Positions 50,336-64,000 of a DNA stretch of 64,000 bases are shown here, piece by piece. A model generated the notes under the pieces. It was given only the letters and a program-made list of their open reading frames with translations. It searched no databases and was not told the DNA's origin. Origin of the DNA: Callipepla californica brunnescens (Eukaryota; Chordata; Aves; Galliformes; Odontophoridae); NCBI GenBank assembly GCA_023055505.1, contig JALIRH010000002.1:17219937-17283936 (forward strand), given 5' to 3'. Every line of letters starts with the position of its first letter. Position 1 is the stretch's first letter. The position numbers and the translations under genes are program-made.

Positions 50336-53300
50336 TACCCATAAGTCAGACTGCTATGTTCCATTACATTTTGGATTTGTGGGAAACCATGGCAGTTTCC
50401 CAGTTTTTTGTGTGACACACAGTTGTACAGCTATAGCTGCACCACAGCTGGAATGTAGCCAGAGCCAGTCTAATAACAGTCAATCACTACTAAACCAGTA
50501 CCTAGGCACAGCACAGATATCTCATCATAATGATTTACCACAAGTACAACTAATTAGTATTTTGTTGGACATACAGTCTAAAATAATCCAGTGTTCTGAA
50601 GTATAGATCCAGAGTTCTTAAATATCAGTGAAAATAGCGGTTGAAACAATGGAAAAAGATCTACAAAATGATGGGTAATTTGAGTAAATGATTACAGACT
50701 GTCACACCAACCACTTCTGCAATTTCATTTAATAAAGGATGTTTATTTAAATAATTTAGAATCAAACTATTAAATATTTCCATCAGACAATACTTGGCAT
50801 TTTAGAAAGAATATAGTGGGTGTAAGAACACCACCTTCAGACAAACATTTTCCAGCTTCTATTTGTATTATAAATGTATTTCTCACAGGAAGGAATAGAA
50901 CTTGAACATCAAATTAAAAATAGCATTATTGGGAATCTTACAAGAAGTACGAAGACAAAAGCATGTAAGCCTGAGGATAGAAAAAAAATCCATCATAATA
51001 TAATTCTACAAAATAAAGATGAGGTTAATCTGAAACCTGAGAAAATTAATATCAAGATTTTAATTGACCTCAGCAGGTTTCAGATTAGGCCCTGCGTGTT
51101 CAACGTGATGGCTCAGTGTAATTTTGCAGTGTTTCTCAAGAATGTTCACCCCATTACTGTTTAACCTTCTCAGTCGTTTTTCGATTTCCATCTAAATCTG
51201 AGGTGTCGGGAATTAATCTCTGCAGTTGCTTCCTTCTTTGCACAAGCGTACTGTCAAAGGCATTTTTGAATATGCAAAAGCATATTTTAACAATTACTGT
51301 TCTTTAATTAAAAAATGAAGCCATGATGAATGTGAAATTCTGCAGTTATTTTCTCAGGAATATTTTAGGATGACACAAACTGTGGTCTCTGCAAAACAGA
51401 AGTTAAACAAGAAATCAGTGGTCATTTCCAATACACACGTATCATTTATTACATCAGAACATTTCAACCCTTACAATGAGAAACACTCACATAGCATGCT
51501 GCTGGAACGGAGGGAATAGAGAACATCAGTGTGCTCATTTAAAGTTCAATTCCAGCTGAAAGATTTGTTTTCGAAGTGAGAATATATAGATGATATAAAA
51601 TTTTCAAGACTGTGTTTTGATTTTCAGATAACCAGTTTTAGGGCTTTTTTGATTTTTGGACTTCATAATGAGGATTCCAGTGTAAATATTTTACCAAAAT
51701 TGTCTGGAAGAAAGTTCGGGTTTTATGTATAGAAAAATATGTAGAGTTTTTGTGTATTTCTCTAGTAGCTTGGAATGCCAATAGCTTAACAGCTACCGAC
51801 AGCTTAACAATTTCTTTCATTCTCACTCTTTTCCACTAAACCAGAAAGCCACTCTCTAGTAAGAGTGAATCTGATCAGTATTTCAACCTGAACACTTCAC
51901 TGTTTCAGGCTTCATAAGCAGAAAACCAGTATGATAAATTAGACTCAGTATATCATGTCTCTGTTCACTTTCCTGGCACTATCTGCTTGAAGCTAAGAGA
52001 AGTCATAATCTGCCAGTTGCTGTATCATAGTCATTTTAATGATACAAAAGCATGTACTATGAATGAGTTGAGGATAACTCTTCACAGTTGTCCTTGTCTC
52101 CTTGATCCATTTTTTTTCTTTTGTTTTTCTTTTTATGGGAGAGAATCTTAAAACCTTTGCAGAAGGTGAAGAGAGAATAATTTGAAATAAATATGTATTT
52201 AAAATATCTATAATGGAGACCAATGTTAAAGGTAGTAAGTGTTCTAGAGACAGCACAAACATCTGAAGCAGGGGTGCTATTGCAGCTATGGTCTCACGAT
52301 TCAGGCATTTGACATTGCATACCTGAGAATTTCAGCATCTGTTGATGCAGGCTTGACTGTTCTCTTGCACTAGGCCTGTGGAACACAACAAGGGAAAAAA
52401 ATTCAATTCCCATAAATACAAAAGCTGTGTCACCTGTATTCAACACCACAATGTGACACTGTACGTAGACATATATGCAAATGATTACCTGATTTCTGTT
52501 GTCCAGTTCCAGAAATGCAGGCTGCTGTCAGTTTTCTACCTAATACCACTTAGGCATTTCTGCTGCACTACTGGCAGCCCCAGATAGAAGAGTATCTGAT
52601 GTGCAGGACTCCATCAAGTGAAATTCCAATTTGTCCTTTTTATCTCATGAGTGTTGAACTCTGAACAAGTAATAATACAAAATATCTCTCACCTGCAAAT
52701 GATTTACAATAACATAATCAATAATGTATTTGCTGTGATCCAATTTACTGTGCAAGAAAGTAGCTTTCAACATGTGGGAATATTTTAAAAGAAGAAATTC
52801 CAATAATTATGGCTACTGCCTTCTCTCCTTTCACATATGCTTACAGTCATAACAATTACTCCAAGACAAGACCATTCAGGAGCTCATTTACAAAACTCAC
52901 CCACTACAATCCATTGCTGATAGCAGAACATTTTCTAGTGATCTGCCCAAGGGCTTTAGGCTTTATACTGTTGCACTGGACTTCACTTTCTACTGGAAGA
53001 GAGTTGCCACCAATTATTTTACTACCCCTATCCTGTAGACCTCTTGCATATAATGACAATTCCTAGGCTTCAAGTCCTACTGCTGAAGTCAGTAAATGTA
53101 GATGTATGCTTTGTTTCAGACTTGTAGCTTGAAAAAAAGGAAAACAGAAGCTGGGTAAATGAATGTTGGACAAAGGATTGAATGAAACCATTCTAAATTC
53201 ATGATGTAAAGTGCACTAATGGACAGTTACCAACAGTTAGACAATGTAGGGAACTTGCTATTCCACCAAAGCATGTTCACATATCTGAACCCTTAATTCT

Positions 53301-56300
53301 ACATCATAATTTTTCCATACTAAATGATTTTCCTTCTCCTGAGCTGCACATTATTAATTAGTGAACATAATTATGTTGTAAATCAGATTATCTGTTGGAA
53401 AAAATAATTGAGAGAAGGTGGGCCAGAAGGGGGGTGAAGAGAAGGGTTATATGGGCTATTTATGTACCCGTGTATTACATATAAATGAAAGGAAGTGTAG
53501 GAGAAAAAATAAAGTCTTCCTTGGTGTCCCAGTTACTTTTCTCTTTTTTGGGAGTGTGTTCACATGCTCAAGAATACATAGATAGGTAATGTAGGAGTAA
53601 AAGCTGCTTGTGCCTCCATTTCCCTTGATGAACCCTTCTCTTTTACCTTATTTGATAATGTGTGTCCTTTCAAGCAAACATATTCTTTTTTATGAAACTA
53701 CCTTATTGCTAAAGTACAAAACTACAATACAACAGAAGTTCATAATTCCATGACAACTATACAGAGCATCCTTTTTTAATAGGGCCTTTTGGTTTCCCTC
53801 TTGGACCTTTCTTTTGGTATCCTCAAGACAGTGTCAGAGAATCATAACATTCATCATTACTGCGACCACTCTAACAGTGCCACAGATGTTGCAACTGAAC
53901 CAGCTTTGCATACTCCCCTACTCTGCACCTTTCAAGGACACCTTTCCAGGACATCTCTCAGCTTCAAATCCAGATGGACTGACTCCTCTTCATAACTTTC
54001 TTTGCATCCTATGTCTGAGTCTTCCTGCACTGATTCTAGTTTAATAACTCCCATCCTCTCTACCTACAACTATTTTATACTATAGAAGAGACCTCCACTA
54101 CATACAGCCTTACCCCACAGAGCAAACAATTGATCCAGTGTATGGGACTGAATGCAAGTTTTATCTATTATAATTACTTTTTAATGTGAACTTTTTCTAA
54201 GGCAAAGATAACTGTGGTACTCGTTTCTAGTTGGCCACGAGCTTTATTTGTCAGGCGACAACTGAACTATAGAGACCTACTCTTGAGAATATCTAAAAAT
54301 AAAGTAAGAAGTGATTAATTTTAATACACTCATTACTTTGTCAATATATTGCATGTTGACCATACTGCATACCTTTTGAAAATTATTTTTTTACGCTTAA
54401 GTGTTTTTAATTTTATTCTTTTTTTAAAGTTTCCTCCATTGTATTAACATTTGGTATTGAAGTACGCAAGTAAATGAAAGTCAACTGTTGTGGCAACTTG
54501 ACAGCAAAAAGATGTAAAAAATACTAAAACAAATCTGAATATTTAAGCAGCTAAAGTAGGAACAGGTATCTTGACTTCGCCTTACTCAATTCAAAATCAT
54601 TAACAAATTTACATCTTTTTAACATTATTTTCAAAATAAGCATAAATAAGCATAAAAATCTCAAAGCATAAAAATTGACTTAATTTTTACTAAAATCTGA
54701 AGATTCTAGATTCAAAGCTAAATAATCTTTACTTTTTTACTTTTTTTTGGTAATCAGTCATTCATTTCACAGTTCTGTCCGGAAAAAAAAAAAAAGTAAT
54801 CTTACTTGGCCATTAGCAAACCACTGCAATGACAAACAAAAACAGTCAGGCAGACAGATTCAAATAGTAAAGCAGATCCTACCATTAAGCAACCACTTTT
54901 ATGTTGAACCCCCAAACAAATGAAGACACCCTGTAGTCTTCAAAGAATTGGCACAGTGTGCTTCCTATAGCTCACACTGCCTAGCAAAGAGGTATCTTTT
55001 CCTCACTGTTAATTTTGCTTTAGCTTTTTGTGGTTCTAGGAGTATAAAATTTTTAGCCGATCTCAACGTATATTAATTAATATTTAAGGCATATATTTAT
55101 TGATTAATATCCAAATGCACTACATCACTTCCTGTATTCCAGAGAAATAAAAACTATTTTTGCATAGCAATGGAAGGTTTCTTGGGTATGCCAATCATTT
55201 CCACTGACCATTCCAACTCAAATAAAAATTCAATTACAAAGTAATTTTATAGATTCAACTAATAAAAATGCAAAAGTAATTTGAAACGACGAGCTTTTCT
55301 TGAGTTGCACTGTTAATAAAATAAGTGTTTTGCATAAAAATATCCTTAACAGTTTTCCAAATGCAACAGATGGCTGTGCGTTCCCTTGAAAAACATGAAA
55401 ACAATGTTATGTACTTCACAAACAGTCCATCCATAAGCTTTTGTTTCAGAAGATTATGATTAAAGGCAATGGATCTTCCAAAAGCCATGTAACTATTGAA
55501 GGAGAAGTATGTAACATCAAATGAACTTTACTTATTCCCAACTTCAGCCCCAGTTGTCAAATGTATCACAAAACACTGGTTTCCTTGTATTACTCCAAAT
55601 TTCTCCCAAAGGACGATCCAGTCAGGAGAAAACTTTTCTCTAAAATATAAAAAGTCACAGTTGGTTGAAACAGAGCATTTACAGGCCAGGCACAGAACAC
55701 ATTCACACATATATACCTATATGTGGATTTTACTGGGGCAGTTTCCCTTAATTAATGCTGTATGTTGTTGGTTTTTTTAGTGCTATTGTTACTACTATTG
55801 AAGTTCAAGGCTCTAAGTCCTGCAGGGAATGTCACATATCCTCTAGATGTCTCTGGAGATTAATTCTGAGAACATTACAATTCTGAGCAGGATCCGTTGT
55901 AAGGAGTCAATCATTATATTAGCATTATAACAGTTCTCCAATATTTGCTGTGTTGGAAGAAACAACACTGGAAACTAGTGATGTTTCCAGACAAGTCTGC
56001 ATGGTTGGACATTCTCAGAGGGGAATTTTGTTTACAAAGCAGCAAATTTCATTACTGTTTTTTCAGTACTCTTATAATCTCTATAGTAATAACTCACAAA
56101 ATGTGAATGGACATATACTTTGGATGCTTTATTTTATGATATTCACCATCAAAGTCATAGAAAAACACAAATCCTTTGTGGTAGTGCTTCCCCTGGTTTT
56201 ATATGTGGCTGTACATTTGTTTCACAACAGCTTATGCAGATGAAATATAAGCTACTACATGCAAGCATACTGGTAGCCTGTAATGAAAAAAGGCAAAACT

Positions 56301-56741
56301 TATCCAAGCTCAGTGGTGACCTTCTCCATGTGTTTCAGCTGGCTAAGAACAGGCACTCCGGAAACAGCCCTACACAATATGCTCAGATTTGCGCACATAT
56401 CCCCAGTGGAGAACTGTCTGTGCATGCTCTGGAGATGTGTTTTGAGGACCATTCTTTGGACAGATGGCAGGCAAAAACTTAAATGAACATGCTTCCCCAA
56501 GAAGAACATACAGATCTGCACTTTCACAAGCTGGAAATGTTACAGAAAGTTATTTAATTGCAGGAATAAAAATGTCACATGTTGTATCAAACATAAATCT
56601 GTACTCACTGAAAATAAGTTAGCAGTCAGGATAAATTCAACTGTTTTTCAGTGCTTTTGGTCTTCAACAATTAGTATGCACATTCATTTATAATTTGCAT
56701 AATTAAAAACCCATCATCAGCAGTGAATGTGGTCAGTGTTT

Positions 56742-56763
56742 AAAAACAAAACAAAACAAAACA
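56742..56763. repeat. AAAAC pentanucleotide repeat
   Basis: About four AAAAC units. The same motif occurs at 50314-50335 and, as the complementary GTTTT form, at 2060-2086. Confidence 0.95.
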
Positions 56764-58608
56764 ACCATGAACAGAGGAAAAGGCATACTGCCCTTGGCCA
56801 GGAGGAAGAGTCTGTGTGGAACAGTACAGTAGTTACTAGTTAATTTATAAGAGTCTTAGAAGAAAAATTAATTCACTAGAAAACCGGTGATTTTAGCAAC
56901 CTTGGTGCTCCTCCTGAAGTGTAAGTAGGAAGAAAAGAAAGAATAAAAAAGATACCTTTTGATGAGAGATTATGTAGTCTCCACAATCGAGTAAATTTAG
57001 TTGCTGTTGCAGCAGAGGAATGTGATAGGAAATTTTACAGTTGAAGGAGAAATGTCACAGTATTTTGATAAGAGAGCGATGAACTTTTTTTCCCTTGTGC
57101 CATTATCAAGGCGAAGTGAACAAAATACATCATTTATAACCCACTGCTCTACCATTATCTCCTGGTGAGACACTTGTTTTAAAACACACAAGGACCTTTT
57201 TTTCTCTAAGACTAAAGCTCTCTGTGAGGCTCCGTCTTCCTTTATAGCCATGAAAGAAAGTTGACACTTGTGTGGGCCAAAGTTTCCAAGCAACCACACA
57301 AGGGCACTTGTGCACCCTCCAGGTCACCCCCAGTTCTGAAGTACAGAGGAAGCGTATGAACAGCGCACGTCGCTTTGATCACAGATACCATCGAAAACTG
57401 ATGTGGAGAGAAAATCCTGTGCTTGGGAAGAAAGGCACTACACTCTGCTTGTGGCTTTCTCTTTCCTAATATACACAGAAAGTAAAGGTTAGCGTGTTAG
57501 CACAAAACTGTTAGAATGATTTCTCTGACTAGCCACTCAGTCCCTCCTTCTCCAAGGTATTCTTGCACTCTGTTACTCTGTTCTTATTACTATTCATTTC
57601 CTCCACGACAGCATGGTTGTTGTACTGTACAAAGCTCATGCAGCAAACCTATTCTCGAGCATGCAATTGTGTACAAGCATCTGTGTAGCAGAAAGCACCC
57701 ACTGGTGGGGTTTGAAGTATAGGCACGTTTATAGACCCGCACTACTTCCAATCACACAATGTAAACAGCAATCATGAAACATACTTTTTAAATTTATGTT
57801 GGACAACACAGAAGATAGGTGTACTACCAAGTCTGGTGTTATCTAATACAATCACTGCCTGTTCTAATAAAATTACACTGGTCATAAGACCAAGTGATTA
57901 GAAGATAAAAGGGTATAATTTTCTGGAGACCTCTAATCAGTTCTCATATTGTTTATTTGTATTGTGGTAAGGAAGTCAGAGTTAGTAATGAGAAAACAAT
58001 TAACTTCTTATTTTATAAAAACAAATGAAAAACTTGTTTCCAACAATGCCAGATGAATTTACCAGACCCTTCAGGTTATTTTGCTACTCCTACGTGCAAT
58101 GTGCTTAAGAGCTACAATGGTTTTATCTCGACTGTTAACACCAGTGCATTTGCTGAATCAAAAAGGAAAAAGATACATTATGTGAACAAGAACTCTAATA
58201 AGAAAATAAAATGAAAAGTTATTTGTTTATATTAAAAACATATGACATTTACTTCTAATAAAATATAAAAAGCAAAACCCAAGCGACAAGTCTAATTATA
58301 ATAAAACTGACTGCTTCAAGATAATTTCTCGATGCGGGAACACAGGGTATATGTTTATGTAAATACTTCTCAAATTACAGCAGAAGGTAACAGAACTTGA
58401 ACTAATTGTCATTTTAAGTTTCAGTTGTGCAAGTAGAAAGTGAGACAGAAAGCTATACATTTTAAATTAATTTTCAAACTATTGGGAGACATACAACAAA
58501 GTATATTAAAAAAGATCCCCAAAACACAAAACAGTTCAATCACTGCTATTTTCTCATTTCTCATCCATTTCTACTTAAGTTAAAAATGGATATACAAGGT
58601 TCTCCAAC

Positions 58609-58630
58609 TTTTTTTTTTTTTTTTTTTTTT
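58609..58630. repeat. Poly-T run of 22
   Basis: An uninterrupted T run, the longest homopolymer in the window. No retroposed gene or SINE body is recognisable beside it. Confidence 0.97.
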
Positions 58631-60160
58631 CCATGATTATGGGAACATTCCAAAACTCCTGAACATTTTCTCATAGATAAAATTCCAGTTACTTATATCT
58701 TGATTAATATATGCAAAAGCTTAGATCATAACTTAATTATGAAGATTAAGAAATTTATTAATAAGCCAAATTCAGGAAGAAGCTGTATGGAGATGCATGC
58801 CATTACCATATAAATATTCATGTTCCTCATTGCACAACTCAAAAAAGCATTTATTTTAATTGTAAGACATTTAAAATGTTTTGATGGATTATGCAATATT
58901 TCTCCTCGTGTTGTAGAAACACTGTCAGACTCATTCAGATGGATAGATGTTTGCAGCAAAAGAGCTTATTTATAATTCAAGCCACCCAGGACTGTGAAAT
59001 AAATGAGTTTTTAGTGATACATTCTTTCAAAGCTTTAATATAAGACCTATGATTTAATTGCCACACTCCAAAGCTAGGGGGCAGGTCAGTCTATTACCAA
59101 GATCTTATATTTAACTTTGGTGGAGAGTGATCAGTCTTAGACCAACATGGTCTCTCAAAACAGGATGATAAGTTAATTTCACAGTTATCACAAAATAACA
59201 TATGATATTAGGTGGTAGCGACATGATAACTCCACTGGAAACAATGGTAATTACATAGTAAATCGTGTCAATGATACTGCATTATCTCCTAACTGTTCAA
59301 TTAACTTGTTTCACCATTGCATACTATGTTTAGAAAGTTGCTGATGCAATATTTCCGTATCATAATTGCAAAAAGATAGTTGAACAAGATAGCATGCTAT
59401 AATTTTAGAAAGTTTCTAATATTACTTGCTAAAACTATTTCTACTATGGAAAACAAACAAACCTTGAGGTGAAGGAGAGCTGCAGACCTGGAAGTTACCA
59501 CTTGAAATGGAAACAGGTTGGCAAGACAGTCATCAAACTAATTACTTTTTTTTTTTTTATACAGTAAATGAGACATTAATTCATAAATCTAATTCCAATT
59601 GGTATGTATTGATATAGCCAAATGGCAAAAGCCCTCAGCTATCATTAAAACAACTATAAATTAAATCCCAGAAAATTGTAACTTGTCCTATGCTGTGCAG
59701 ACAATCTGATAAATACGGATCACTTTATAAAGTAAGGGAATACACTTATATTATAAAATAGCAAAAAAAAGATAGGAACAAATTGAGCTTTTCTCCAAGT
59801 CAGAATGCTGTGCCTTCACCATTGGCAGAACAGGCTGTCTCACGTTCACCCATACAAATCAAAAGGCCAGTGAGGTGACATAAAATGGAATAAAATGCTG
59901 CCTGAACAATTTACATTGTTATTCCCTTTCAATAATCAAGACTGGAGATATGATTTTCTTTGAATGGTTTCCTGACTTGTTTATACATACCCTACTGCTT
60001 TGTAGTTCGAGTTTATTCTTAACTGCTGCTTTTTGTGAGCACAGAATTAAATCAGCAGCTGGTAAAAATCAGAGTTACAGACAGTTCGAAGCCAAGGCAT
60101 ATTAAAGATATTATGCTGAGTTACAGCACGTTAAAATCATGCTCAGAAACACTGCTTTCT

Positions 60161-60184
60161 AAATAAATAAATAAATAAATAAAT
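60161..60184. repeat. AAAT tetranucleotide repeat
   Basis: Six consecutive AAAT units are visible, without interruption. Confidence 0.97.
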
Positions 60185-61492
60185 TTCTGATATATACGAG
60201 TGAATCCATAAATTTATAACAATGCAATAGTTAGAAAATCCGTGCGTGATAGAGACATTTTTGGTTACAGGCATTTAAGATACAAAAGAATTTCTGAAAA
60301 TTTCCCAGATTAACTTCAATAGCAGACTGTGGCAATTAGGCATTCTTCAGCCTATGTGGCAACATTTACCTGCAACAGAAATACTTCAGAAGCATGAAGT
60401 TGTTTTTGTTGTATTTTTCAATTTTCCTTTGTGACAATAATATTTCATACAGCTTGTTTAGATTTAGAACATCTCTTTCAAGGCCAACTCCACCTACTTT
60501 TTCATCTCTGCTCATACTAGTTTTGTGGTTATAAGAATACAAAGGAATCTGCATGAGTTTAGCGCATGACTCATTTCCAGCAAATCAACACACGTACTTT
60601 CAATTTGTTATGCATGAGAGATGTGTAAAACTATAGAGGTTTGGGTCTCTGGAGGACAAAATAAGCAAAACATGCAAGCATTGTATCTAAATCATAACTG
60701 AAGTTAAACACCTATTTTAACACACAGGCTGTACAGTGAATTCACAAATGCCAGGAAGGATTTTAAAAACATCAGACAAGATACTAGTCCTGTCCCCAGC
60801 TGTCCTAAAAATCCTGTGCAGCCTGGTGAAGATTTCATTCTATTAAATGTCCAGCCACATGGTATTGAATAGGTACAGTCAGAAATGGCAGAAAAAAAGG
60901 TGATTATCTTTTTGAAAAAGATGACAGAGGTCCCAACAGCATTCTCTGATTTTAGTGTTTGTCAGTGCTTGAGAAATTCTATTTCCAGTTACCTTGTGTG
61001 ATGCAGTTCATGTAACATTGCTGTCACACTGCATACTACATAGATGTCTAAAGGGACCAGCCTATACTCCACACAGTGGAACAAATGCTTCTTCTCCCCA
61101 TTCCCAGTAGCCTTCCTTCTCCCAAAAGACGCCTCTCTACCCTAGTGTGTGGGCCTTCCCTGTTGATTCTCTTGATATGGTGAATGACAGACTGGAAACT
61201 AAATTTTTGGCAGATAAAGAAATAAAACAAAGCCTACTGTGTTCTAAGTAAGCCAAAACCTCTTCCAAAACCGGGAAGTCAAAAAGGTATGGTAAAAATT
61301 GCCCAAAATTAGATCTCTTCCATGATAATTAAGCAACTGAATTTATACTGTCCTTGGTCTTACATCCATCAAGTCATGGGATATGAGTACAAATATAAAA
61401 GGAAGAGATGCCAACTAGAATAAATACACCAAACAAAAATCAACAAACACATAACTCGTAAGTAATTTAATGTTACCCTAAAAAACTCAGCA

Positions 61493-61494
<2 letters not shown>

Positions 61495-61536
<42 letters not shown>

Positions 61537-61537
61537 A
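61495..61537. repeat. CA dinucleotide microsatellite followed by poly-A
   Basis: About fourteen uninterrupted CA units are followed directly by an A run of about 13. Pure runs of this length are normally length-polymorphic. Confidence 0.97.
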
Positions 61538-64000
61538 CAACTGTGAAAAGAGAAACTAGGTGCCTTTTCCAGCTGTAAGAACAGAACAGTGAAGCAGATG
61601 AACTCCATGCTGCTCTAAGTCACATCTTCTTTGGTTTTAAATGTTTATAATGTATTTATATTTCTCAGGTTGGTGAATCTCTCCGTGTGAACAGACAGTT
61701 AAACTTTCTGAAAGCAGATTGAATTGAAAAAAAACCACAAATCAGAGGATCATGATGTGGTGTCGTTCCCCCTCTTGCCAAGCTCTGCAACTTGCAAAAC
61801 AGATAAAAACAATGCTGAAATTAAAAAAAAAAACCAAAAACACTTTCACTGTTTGGTTAGTGTGGTGTTTTGTTTTTGTTTTCTTTTTTGGCTTTCCCAT
61901 CTTCCAGCATCCTCCATAGAACTTTGAGAAACAAGACATTTCTTCTGAATCAGATATCCATTATCAATTTGGACAGAGAGCGTCTGAACCAGTATTATCT
62001 GCAAATGATTTATGAGGGCAGGTATTTCTCTACCTGAACGTTTTAGTGAAACCATAAATATCAGTGAAGACAGAAGCTGGGATTCAACGAAAAAGCCCTG
62101 AAAAATATTTCATATGGGAAGCTATTCTCATTTGATGAAAATTTTAATTCATCTTTTATATATTTTAAAGATTTTTTATGTTAGCCAGATCTCCTTTCTT
62201 ACGTATATTTTAAACTACTATTATACTTACCTATTAATAAAACCTACTGAACTAAGCCAACTGATCAGCTGATCTAAAATAAGAATGCATCAGAACCTGG
62301 AATGTTGTTCAGAAGAAAAATTACATTCAATACCAACATCATAAAACCAATATTTAGAATTGTTTATGAAGAATATCCTCAAAAATCCTGGTAGAAGCAG
62401 TATTTCCTTTTCTTTTATATAACCTACAAGATCTTGAGCTTCAGAAAGACATTTAACTTTAGGAGTCATCCATCTCCCCATCCCTAAAATGGTGTCGGTA
62501 ATTCTTTCTCATGTCTGGAGAAGAATGGCTTTATGTAACAGCACTATGTGGAGTACCTACTTTATGGAGAACTAGGCATATCCACCTGCTTTGCCCTTTT
62601 CTCCCAGACTCAGTTTGTTCAGAGCTTGAGATTACACTGGAAGCACTATACAGCATTATTAATACAAAAGTCCCAAACCATTTTAATGACCATTTTGATG
62701 TATATTAGGTTATTATGAACTTCCAACATGGTCTATTTTATGAAAAAAACACCACATTTGTCTGTGGAAATGATTTTTTTAATAGTTAATTTCATCTTCT
62801 AGATATTCAAGATTTTCTGAGCCGCTTCTTTAACATTTACTTATTTCTGTTTATTATTTCAATTCAATTATTCTTCAGTTGTTATTAAGTGGATAGAAAT
62901 ATGTCTCTATAAATTAATATGGAATAGTACTGTAAATACGTTTAGCCAAACAAAGTGATATAAAAAAGCATGTACCTACTAAAATTCCACCGTTTACATA
63001 AAAATTTACACGTACACATATCAATCCTCTACTTTCATTTGTACATTTAGATACTGATCTAACAGTAAACTGTGATGTATATATGCTAGATTATATTCTG
63101 TATTTACAGTTATAATAATGTATATATTAACTGTGTTGTTTTTTTTTACCAGAAGATTACAACATATTGGAAACATAAAACTGAATAAAGTATCATGTCT
63201 TCCTATTTAAGATATGGTAATAATACCCCTCTCTCACAAGCAATAAAATACAGATACAAAACCTCGTGGACTGTCTCTAAGATTTGGGCAGCTGGGTCTG
63301 GGCTTGACTTCAGAATTGGATTTCTGGCATATTTCTAACTCAGTACTGAAGGACATTACCTGTGAAAAAACAGATCCTAGACACCTAGATTAGAGAATCT
63401 GAAAATCAAGGACAAATTTCAGACATTGGGTAATTGTCCAGAATCACAATGGAAATAACTATGGTTTTACTACTCCCACGCCATCTGTTTTTATACCACA
63501 TCTTACAAAAAATGAAGATAATGTTCTTATTAGCTTTGTATAATATGTGTAATGCATTTATGATGAATTCCCTTGTATAATAAGTTAGTGATATCAACAG
63601 TTAAGTAGGGTGACTTCATAAGTATATAAATAAAATATCGCACTAGCAATTCAGGAAAACAACTTTCACCATGGCGAAGACCCAGTAAGGAAGAAGTACA
63701 AGATCCAATTTTCCTTATTTATTTTTATTGTATAAGGGAACACAGACAGCATACACTCTATTGGTAGTAAAAGAATTTGTGAAAGGCAAAAGAAGAGCCC
63801 ACAGACCTTTTACACCCCATTTTTAGCTCATCACCGAATGGTGCGTTCATCTCAGAGACTCTCAATACTTCCTGTCAAAATATAAAGTGTTCAGTCAGGG
63901 CTGGCAATCCAGCATGAGGAGGAGTAAGGGGAAATTAAATGACTAAGAACTGCTGCTATAATGGTGTCAAGGAAAGAGGAGGCTGCCCAAGAAAGACACA

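Larger units (their letters stand above)
46351..61494. other. 15-kb AT-rich intronic stretch with no gene or clear transposon
   Basis: I see no exon, RNA gene or recognisable interspersed repeat. Open frames are short and stop-dense. Only homopolymers, AAAAC units, an AAAT run and scattered hairpins interrupt it. Weakly open blocks occur at about 53.79-54.04, 55.95-56.49 and 57.27-57.47 kb. Confidence 0.6.
31475..64000 (-). other. ZFPM2: ZFPM2 intron 5' of the exon (partial, at least 32.5 kb)
   Basis: The preceding family exon, rich in acidic residues and expected to end near DDWDGP, was searched for on the minus strand and not recognised, so the intron likely extends past the high-coordinate edge. 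It contains the transposon cluster at 42.68-46.35 kb, a CA microsatellite, an AAAT tetranucleotide run and several homopolymers. GC-richer stretches lie at about 32.42-32.68, 36.93-37.23 and 39.56-39.90 kb. From about 46.4 kb to the window end it is AT-rich and I see no gene. Confidence 0.78.

Noticed and set aside
1..64000. CRISPR arrays, bacterial operons, phage or tRNA/rRNA genes
   Set aside because: No regularly spaced repeats, no packed open frames with ribosome-binding sites, and no cloverleaf or rRNA-like sequence were seen. The window is vertebrate intronic DNA.

Overview
The window is vertebrate nuclear DNA, almost certainly avian and probably galliform. It is AT-rich and intronic in character, has no bacterial-style gene packing, and carries CR1 non-LTR retrotransposon copies plus a mariner whose terminal repeat and length resemble the short mariner family I know from chicken. 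The species call rests on these repeats and is an inference.

One protein-coding exon is recognisable. On the minus strand, positions 31326-31444 (119 bp) encode 39 complete codons beginning [10 protein letters not shown] and ending MDLNNNSL. This matches ZFPM2 (FOG2), the multi-zinc-finger cofactor of GATA factors, at about residues 102-140 of the human protein. The exon has a good acceptor, donor and branch-point match. I did not find the neighbouring ZFPM2 exons, so I read the rest of the window as two very long introns: at least 31.3 kb on the low-coordinate side (3' of the exon in the transcript) and at least 32.5 kb on the high-coordinate side (5').

The upstream intron holds a compact pile of dead transposons at about 42.68-46.35 kb. 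A Charlie-like hAT DNA transposon is interrupted by a short, internally deleted mariner. Directly after it lies a decayed CR1 ORF2 copy that is itself interrupted by a younger 5'-truncated CR1 tail. The downstream intron has a probable hAT-derived short element (17.37-17.70 kb) and a CR1 tail relic (4.89-4.97 kb). Elsewhere I see only simple repeats, homopolymer runs, purine-rich stretches and a few GC-richer blocks with overlapping open frames that I could not tie to any gene.

Functionally the window is one regulatory-scale piece of a single gene: the exon begins the PR-like N-terminal domain of FOG2, and the surrounding introns are the kind of large developmental-gene introns that often hold enhancers. 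None can be proven from one sequence. I found no undescribed multi-gene system. The most useful observations are the exon, its internal start codon in strong context, the two nested transposon insertions and the unexplained open blocks.
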